Shown here: piece by piece, positions 5,514-8,929 of the stretch
Numbering within the stretch: the first letter of the stretch is position 1
Layout: every line of letters starts with the position of its first letter
Assembly (NCBI GenBank): GCA_964534605.1
Contig: CAZHOS010000027.1
Location: 1 to 8,929, forward strand
Direction of reading: 5' to 3'
Origin: CAZHOS01 sp964534605
Lineage (GTDB): Bacteria; Patescibacteriota; Saccharimonadia; Saccharimonadales; VXPC01
DNA length: 8,929 nt
Translations under genes and position numbers: made by a program
Notes under the pieces: generated by a model
Told to the model about the DNA's origin: nothing
The model's database searches: none
What the model saw: only the letters and a program-made list of their open reading frames with translations

Positions 5514-6797
5514 ATGAAAAAATCACAAGAAACTCCAACAAACCCTCAAGAAATACAAGCACCTATAGCAACTGCGGAACAAGCACGCCTAGCTATAAAA
5601 GGGGCGCGCATGCGGAGTGACGTGCAACGCGCTATTGATAATGGCGAGATCCAGGACCCCAAACTTGTAAGAGTAGAGATTGCAACCACAAAGAGACAGG
5701 AGAGAGCCGCAGCGCTTAGAGGACAGGATCCGAACCCGGAGAACACCAAAAAGGTTTTGCGCAGCTTGCGAGCCAGGCCAATTAAGAATCACACCGGCGT
5801 ACCGGAGGTAACAGAGAGTGGATGGCAACCAAAACCAGAGGTGGTAACAACTGCGGAGCAAGCACACTTAGCCTTGGAAGCAGGTATTATCAAAGCCCGA
5901 GAGCAAGCTGTAGTTGAGGAGGAGACTCATCCTCAAAACCTGCCAGACCAAGGCCATGTCGATAGCGGCAGCTCTATAGTGGACGGAGAAGTTCTCCCAG
6001 CACATGGCAGCAAGAGCCCAGCGCCAGAGGTGTTGGCGCCACAACGCGAAAATACGGCGGAAGAGCAGAGCCTGCTAGAGGGTATTTTATTAAAGATAAA
6101 TGGCGCCGCAGATAACATCGCAGAGAAATTGTTTAACGCACGCGAGTGGTATATTGGAAAAACAGGTAAAGAAAAGATTACAGCTGCGGCTGGAGCCCTA
6201 GCTCTTACTTCGCTAGCTGTACTAGGCACCAAGTACGTTGGTGAGGCGATAACTCCTGACAGCATTCCTTCAGTTAATGGCGAACAGACACTGGGCAGAA
6301 TAGCAGGCGAGTACAGCCCTGATTCTCTTTCTTCTCCTGCTAGACATGTCGGCGAAGCGTCGTCTGCGGGCTTGATGGAGTCTGCTGTCGGGCCGGAGCA
6401 TAATCTGACGGATCTAATTGACCAGGTAGCACAGGATAATCTCGAGCTGCAAGACCAACCGACACTTGACGATAGAATCAAGGCGTCTATCGAAGGCAGG
6501 GAGCAGCACACCCTTCCGGTCGCAGTTAATATTGGCGAGACAGGCACGCTTGCCTATAACGTTGCCCCGGGGCAAGGATTTATTAATATTCTAGAGACCG
6601 TAGAGGGGCTAACCAAGCCGGAGGCCATAGAGCTTATTACCCAGCATAGGGATGAATTACTGAGCCTAGACGGCTTTACGTTTGGCGGCGGCGAGTACCA
6701 CAATGTGCACATAGCTACTCCGGGTGAGTTAAACCTTGGCGATGCTAGCGGCTCGATAAGATCGGCCATAGAGGCCCTAAAAGCAGCGCGCAACTAG
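5514..6797 (+). CDS. Predicted single-pass membrane protein of unknown function
   Basis: I do not recognise this 427-residue protein. It has no N-terminal signal peptide. Residues 1-200 are polar, rich in Gln, Glu, Ala and Pro, probably largely disordered, with a duplicated motif TAEQARLAI (20-28) and TAEQAHLAL (113-121). After a basic GKTGKEK there is one clear membrane segment at about 222-238 (TAAAGALALTSLAVLG). This predicts an N-in, C-out (type II) topology with about 185 residues outside. The outer part has a Ser/Gly/Pro-rich linker and then a compact C-terminal domain (about 341-427) starting GETGTLAYNVAPGQG. That start recalls LysM or similar wall-binding domains (Y-x-V-x-P-G-x), but the match is by eye and weak. 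It has its own promoter, diverges from tsaD, and is followed 68 bases later by the amidinotransferase-like gene. The start is supported by the Lys-rich N-terminus and by the upstream promoter. Confidence 0.75.
   Translation: MKKSQETPTNPQEIQAPIATAEQARLAIKGARMRSDVQRAIDNGEIQDPKLVRVEIATTKRQERAAALRGQDPNPENTKKVLRSLRARPIKNHTGVPEVTESGWQPKPEVVTTAEQAHLALEAGIIKAREQAVVEEETHPQNLPDQGHVDSGSSIVDGEVLPAHGSKSPAPEVLAPQRENTAEEQSLLEGILLKINGAADNIAEKLFNAREWYIGKTGKEKITAAAGALALTSLAVLGTKYVGEAITPDSIPSVNGEQTLGRIAGEYSPDSLSSPARHVGEASSAGLMESAVGPEHNLTDLIDQVAQDNLELQDQPTLDDRIKASIEGREQHTLPVAVNIGETGTLAYNVAPGQGFINILETVEGLTKPEAIELITQHRDELLSLDGFTFGGGEYHNVHIATPGELNLGDASGSIRSAIEALKAARN
5571..5593 (+). repeat. Internal DNA repeat, first copy
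   Basis: ACTGCGGA, one variable base, CAAGCAC, one variable base, C, one variable base, TAGC: the same 23-bp pattern recurs at 5850-5872 with 20 of 23 identical. It encodes the TAEQA(R/H)LA motif in both places. Two of the three differences are silent, which points to a recent duplication or constraint on the protein. Confidence 0.6.
5850..5872 (+). repeat. Internal DNA repeat, second copy
   Basis: Second copy of the 23-bp pattern at 5571-5593, 279 bases downstream and in frame, encoding TAEQAHLA at residues 113-120. The sequence between the two copies is not obviously repeated. Confidence 0.6.
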
Positions 6798-6821
6798 CCC
6801 TTCCTTAGCACCAGGTTTTTT

Positions 6822-6842
6822 GACCCAGCATTTGGCTGGTTC
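6822..6842 (+). terminator. Weak hairpin between the membrane protein and amidinotransferase-like genes
   Basis: CCAGC (6825-6829) pairs with GCTGG (6835-6839) around ATTTG. After one mismatch, GA (6822-6823) pairs with TC (6841-6842). A further outer pairing of CACCA (6809-6813) with TGGTG (6844-6848) is possible. There is no proper T-tract afterwards, so this may only weaken read-through between the two plus-strand genes. Confidence 0.25.
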
Positions 6843-6848
6843 TTGGTG

Positions 6849-6854
6849 TATTAT
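6849..6854 (+). promoter_or_regulatory. -10-like element before the amidinotransferase-like gene
   Basis: TATTAT (5 of 6) is preceded directly by TG and ends 11 nt before the ATG at 6866, the same distance as at valS and the DUF4143 gene. No -35 sits at the right distance; TTGACC at 6820-6825 is 23 bp away. No Shine-Dalgarno is present in TTCTTAGCAGTT. Transcription would begin about 4-5 nt before the start codon. Confidence 0.3.
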
Positions 6855-6865
6855 TCTTAGCAGTT

Positions 6866-7726
6866 ATGGCAAAAATAAATACACGGGTAATGGTGTCTTC
6901 GCCGCAGTTTTTTAGCGACGAGGCGGCGATCAACTCCTACATGGACAGCTCTATACCTATCGACCGCAGTGCGGCTATGCATGAGCACGCCCAGATCCTC
7001 GACGCCTTTCGGACAGCAGGTATCGAGGTCCAGCAGGTCTTGGCTCCAGAAGGCTGCCAGGACGGTGTATACACCGCAAATTGGGCTCTCATCAAGGACA
7101 ACATGGCTGTTATGTCGCGCCTACCTGGTGCCCGTAAGGCCGAGGAAGAGTACGCCCGTACAATACTCGCCGATATGGGATACATAACGCTTACCTTGCC
7201 GGATTCTAGCCACTTTAGCGGCCAGGGCGATGCTCTGATATGTGGGAGTTATCTTTTCGTCGGCACACACTACCGCACTAGCAAGTCTGCCCAGGACTAT
7301 TTGGCCAAGATATTCCCCAGCCTGCAGATGGTGCGGCTGCAAACAGTGCCCGAACTAGACGACCAGAGCAGACCTGTCACCAATACTTCTAGCGGCTGGC
7401 CAGACAGCTTTTTTTATGACTTAGACCTGGCGTTGGCCGTTATCGACGAGAGGCTGATTGCCTGGTGCCCAGAAGCTTTCGACGAAGCTTCGCGCCGGAC
7501 GATTAACCAGATGAATGATATTGAAAAGATCGAGGTTAGTCTGGCGGAGGCCAAGGAAGGGTTTGCCTGCAACTTAGTGAGCACCGGCGATTATGTGATC
7601 ATGAGCGACCGTGCTCCAGCCCTAAAGGCCGAGCTAGTACGCCGCGGACTAAAAGTTATTACCCCTAGCATTACCGAGCTAGCCAAGGGTGGTGGCTTTA
7701 TCCGCTGCATATCGCTTAGTCTGTAG
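6866..7726 (+). CDS. DDAH/amidinotransferase-fold protein (COG1834-like) lacking the catalytic His
   Basis: A 286-residue protein of the guanidino-modifying superfamily, which includes dimethylarginine dimethylaminohydrolase, arginine deiminase and amidinotransferases. Marks in order: VMVSSPQFF and INSYMD near the N-terminus (compare the family's INPWM), QDGVYTANWAL (65-75, Asp66 in the substrate site), GQGDAL (119-124) followed by YRTS, then FYDLDLAL (183-190), AFDEASRR, and GGGFIRC with Cys281 as the expected nucleophile. In relatives the FYHLD-type motif carries the catalytic His; here that position is Asp185. Ser118, just before GQGD, sits where many relatives have an acidic residue. It may be a variant enzyme with another chemistry, or non-catalytic. 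The length fits the family and the frame is intact. The substrate cannot be named from sequence. The stop codon touches the murE stop codon. Confidence 0.82.
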   Translation: MAKINTRVMVSSPQFFSDEAAINSYMDSSIPIDRSAAMHEHAQILDAFRTAGIEVQQVLAPEGCQDGVYTANWALIKDNMAVMSRLPGARKAEEEYARTILADMGYITLTLPDSSHFSGQGDALICGSYLFVGTHYRTSKSAQDYLAKIFPSLQMVRLQTVPELDDQSRPVTNTSSGWPDSFFYDLDLALAVIDERLIAWCPEAFDEASRRTINQMNDIEKIEVSLAEAKEGFACNLVSTGDYVIMSDRAPALKAELVRRGLKVITPSITELAKGGGFIRCISLSL

Positions 7727-8929
7727 CTACTTCTTTTTCTTGAGGGATTTTAGGATCTTGCGGGTGAGGGCGATTTCGTCCCAGTCGTGGACTTCCCAGG
7801 GGTTGTCGTGGTCTTTGGTGCCACCGCTGCCTTCTGCACGCTCGATGGTTTTTTCGTGTCCTTTACCCAGCAGCATGACTGTGTCGCCTTTTTTGGCGCT
7901 AGTTAGGGCCGCACGCAAGGCTGTTTCGCGGTCTAGGACCAGGTGGACGTCTTTGTCGACTATCTTGCCAGAGCGCTCGGCGCCCTCGGCTATTTGGGCC
8001 ATAATCTGATTGCCGTCTATATCGCGGTCGTCTTCCTCTGTGATGTAGATGATGTCGCTGTAGCGACCGGCTATCTCGCCCTGAGCGTAGCGTTTGGCTT
8101 CGTCGCGCCTGCCGGCCGAACCAAAAAGTGTGATTAGCCGACCTTTAACGACGGGCTTGATATCTGCAAACAGTTTTTCGAAGCTGTCTGGGGTGTGGGC
8201 AAAGTCGACGATAACATCGAAACTCTGGCCTTCGTCGATACGCGTCATGCGACCTTCGACGCCCTCTAGGGCGGCTATGCCCCTCTCGATAACCTGCTTG
8301 TCTAAGCCTAAGGCTCTGCCAACGAGGGCTGCAGCTAAGCTATTGCTGACATTAAAGCTACCAGGTAACTTGCAGGTGATGTTGTAGTGCTCGTCCTCGA
8401 TAACCATTTGGTAGCTGCTACCAGACGGGGTTAGCTTGAGCTTCTCTGGATGGGCGACTTTTGGCCCACTGGCCGGGTCTAGGCTATAAGCAGCTACGTT
8501 GGGCACTGCATCGCTAAAAACAGCGGCATTATCGTCGTCGGCATTGATGATCCCTAGGCGCAACCCTTGCTTGTTCCGGGCTGCTTGCTTGAAGAGTTTT
8601 AGCTTGGCCTGCAGGTAGGCCTCGAATGTGCCGTGATAGTCCAGGTGTTCGTGAGTAATATTGGTCATAACAGCGATGCTAATGGGTATGCCCATGGTGC
8701 GGAACTGGACGAGTGCGTGGCTGGTGACTTCTAGCACCAAGATATCCATGCCCTTGGCCTTCATAGAAGATATGCGGTCCAGCAGCACCTGGATGGGCTG
8801 GCTGGTAACGTGGGCGATTTGCTGCTGAATATCGTCGTTTACGCCGTAGCTGACGGTTGTCATGATGCCCGCATTGTAGCCCGCCTCCATCAACATGCGC
8901 TGGATGATAAAGCAGGTGCTGGTCTTGCC
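7727..8929 (-). CDS. murE: MurE, UDP-N-acetylmuramyl-tripeptide synthetase (5' end outside the window)
   Basis: A Mur ligase that adds the third amino acid to UDP-MurNAc-L-Ala-D-Glu during peptidoglycan synthesis in the cytoplasm. The frame stays open to the window edge, and the first visible codons read GKTST, the end of the P-loop. The Met at 8896 is therefore internal and about 100 N-terminal residues are missing. About 400 residues are visible. MurE marks: LEVTSHAL, TNITHEHLDYHGT, an AKLKLF segment whose first Lys (codon 8605-8603) fits the carbamylated lysine, DFAHTPDSF, LFGSAGRRD, and GKGHE near the end. The segment that in diaminopimelate-type MurE reads DNPR is here EDDR (codons 8035-8024): Arg kept, Asn and Pro lost. 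The third residue added thus cannot be assigned. A basic Lys-rich tail ends the protein. Confidence 0.93.
   Translation of the reverse strand, partial: GKTSTCFIIQRMLMEAGYNAGIMTTVSYGVNDDIQQQIAHVTSQPIQVLLDRISSMKAKGMDILVLEVTSHALVQFRTMGIPISIAVMTNITHEHLDYHGTFEAYLQAKLKLFKQAARNKQGLRLGIINADDDNAAVFSDAVPNVAAYSLDPASGPKVAHPEKLKLTPSGSSYQMVIEDEHYNITCKLPGSFNVSNSLAAALVGRALGLDKQVIERGIAALEGVEGRMTRIDEGQSFDVIVDFAHTPDSFEKLFADIKPVVKGRLITLFGSAGRRDEAKRYAQGEIAGRYSDIIYITEEDDRDIDGNQIMAQIAEGAERSGKIVDKDVHLVLDRETALRAALTSAKKGDTVMLLGKGHEKTIERAEGSGGTKDHDNPWEVHDWDEIALTRKILKSLKKKK

Noticed and set aside
5933..6547. 204-codon minus-strand frame inside the membrane protein gene
   Set aside because: The Ser/Cys-rich translation is typical of an antisense shadow. 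The plus-strand frame has a promoter, a plausible membrane topology and an in-frame repeat.
1255..7729. TAG or TGA reassigned to an amino acid
   Set aside because: The known families (TsaD, ValRS, MurE) end at their TAG codons where expected, and no gene needs an in-frame TGA to be complete.
7727..8896. murE taken as starting at the Met at 8896
   Set aside because: The frame is open to 8929 and reads GKTST just upstream, which is the P-loop. The true start lies outside the window.
1..8929. CRISPR array, insertion sequence or prophage genes
   Set aside because: There are no regularly spaced repeats, no transposase, integrase or phage structural frames. The inverted repeats around the DUF4143 gene are the only element-like signal.

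Overview
The window suggests a small-genome bacterium, most likely from the Candidate Phyla Radiation, with Saccharibacteria (TM7) as my best guess. The basis is gene content and protein style: a compact ValRS, TsaD, MurE and a DUF4143 ATPase, with no recognisable Shine-Dalgarno sequences. The phylum is an inference and no marker here proves it. The genetic code looks standard. All six genes end in TAG, and none needs TGA to be read as an amino acid.

Layout: (1) 1-117 is a very AT-rich leader with an all-AT hairpin and a 25-bp repeat. (2) 118-1257 (+) is an AAA ATPase of the DUF4143 type. (3) 1258-1797 is 540 bases without a protein gene, but rich in structure. It holds a long imperfect hairpin ending in six T's just after the ATPase gene, two more copies of the leader repeat forming a 39-bp interrupted palindrome, a good sigma70-like promoter, and a likely small RNA. 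(4) 1798-5407 (-) is tsaD followed by valS, a two-gene translation block: tRNA t6A modification, then valyl-tRNA charging. (5) 5514-6797 (+) is an unrecognised single-pass membrane protein, divergent from tsaD. (6) 6866-7726 (+) is a DDAH/amidinotransferase-fold protein with the catalytic Cys but an Asp where its relatives have the catalytic His. (7) 7727-8929 (-) is murE, cut by the window edge at its P-loop and convergent with gene 6, with the two stop codons touching.

Most of the window is housekeeping: translation (tsaD, valS) and cell wall synthesis (murE). The most unusual region is 1-1797. There the DUF4143 gene and the hairpin RNA behind it lie between inverted copies of one repeat (56-80 and 1444-1468, 21 of 25 matches), with a third partial copy at 1421-1437. 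This could be a small mobile or cassette-like unit, or a shared regulatory site; sequence alone does not decide. A second window-wide signal is that no start codon has a Shine-Dalgarno sequence, and four of five genes have a -10-like hexamer only 7 or 11 nt before the start, which suggests leaderless or nearly leaderless mRNAs.
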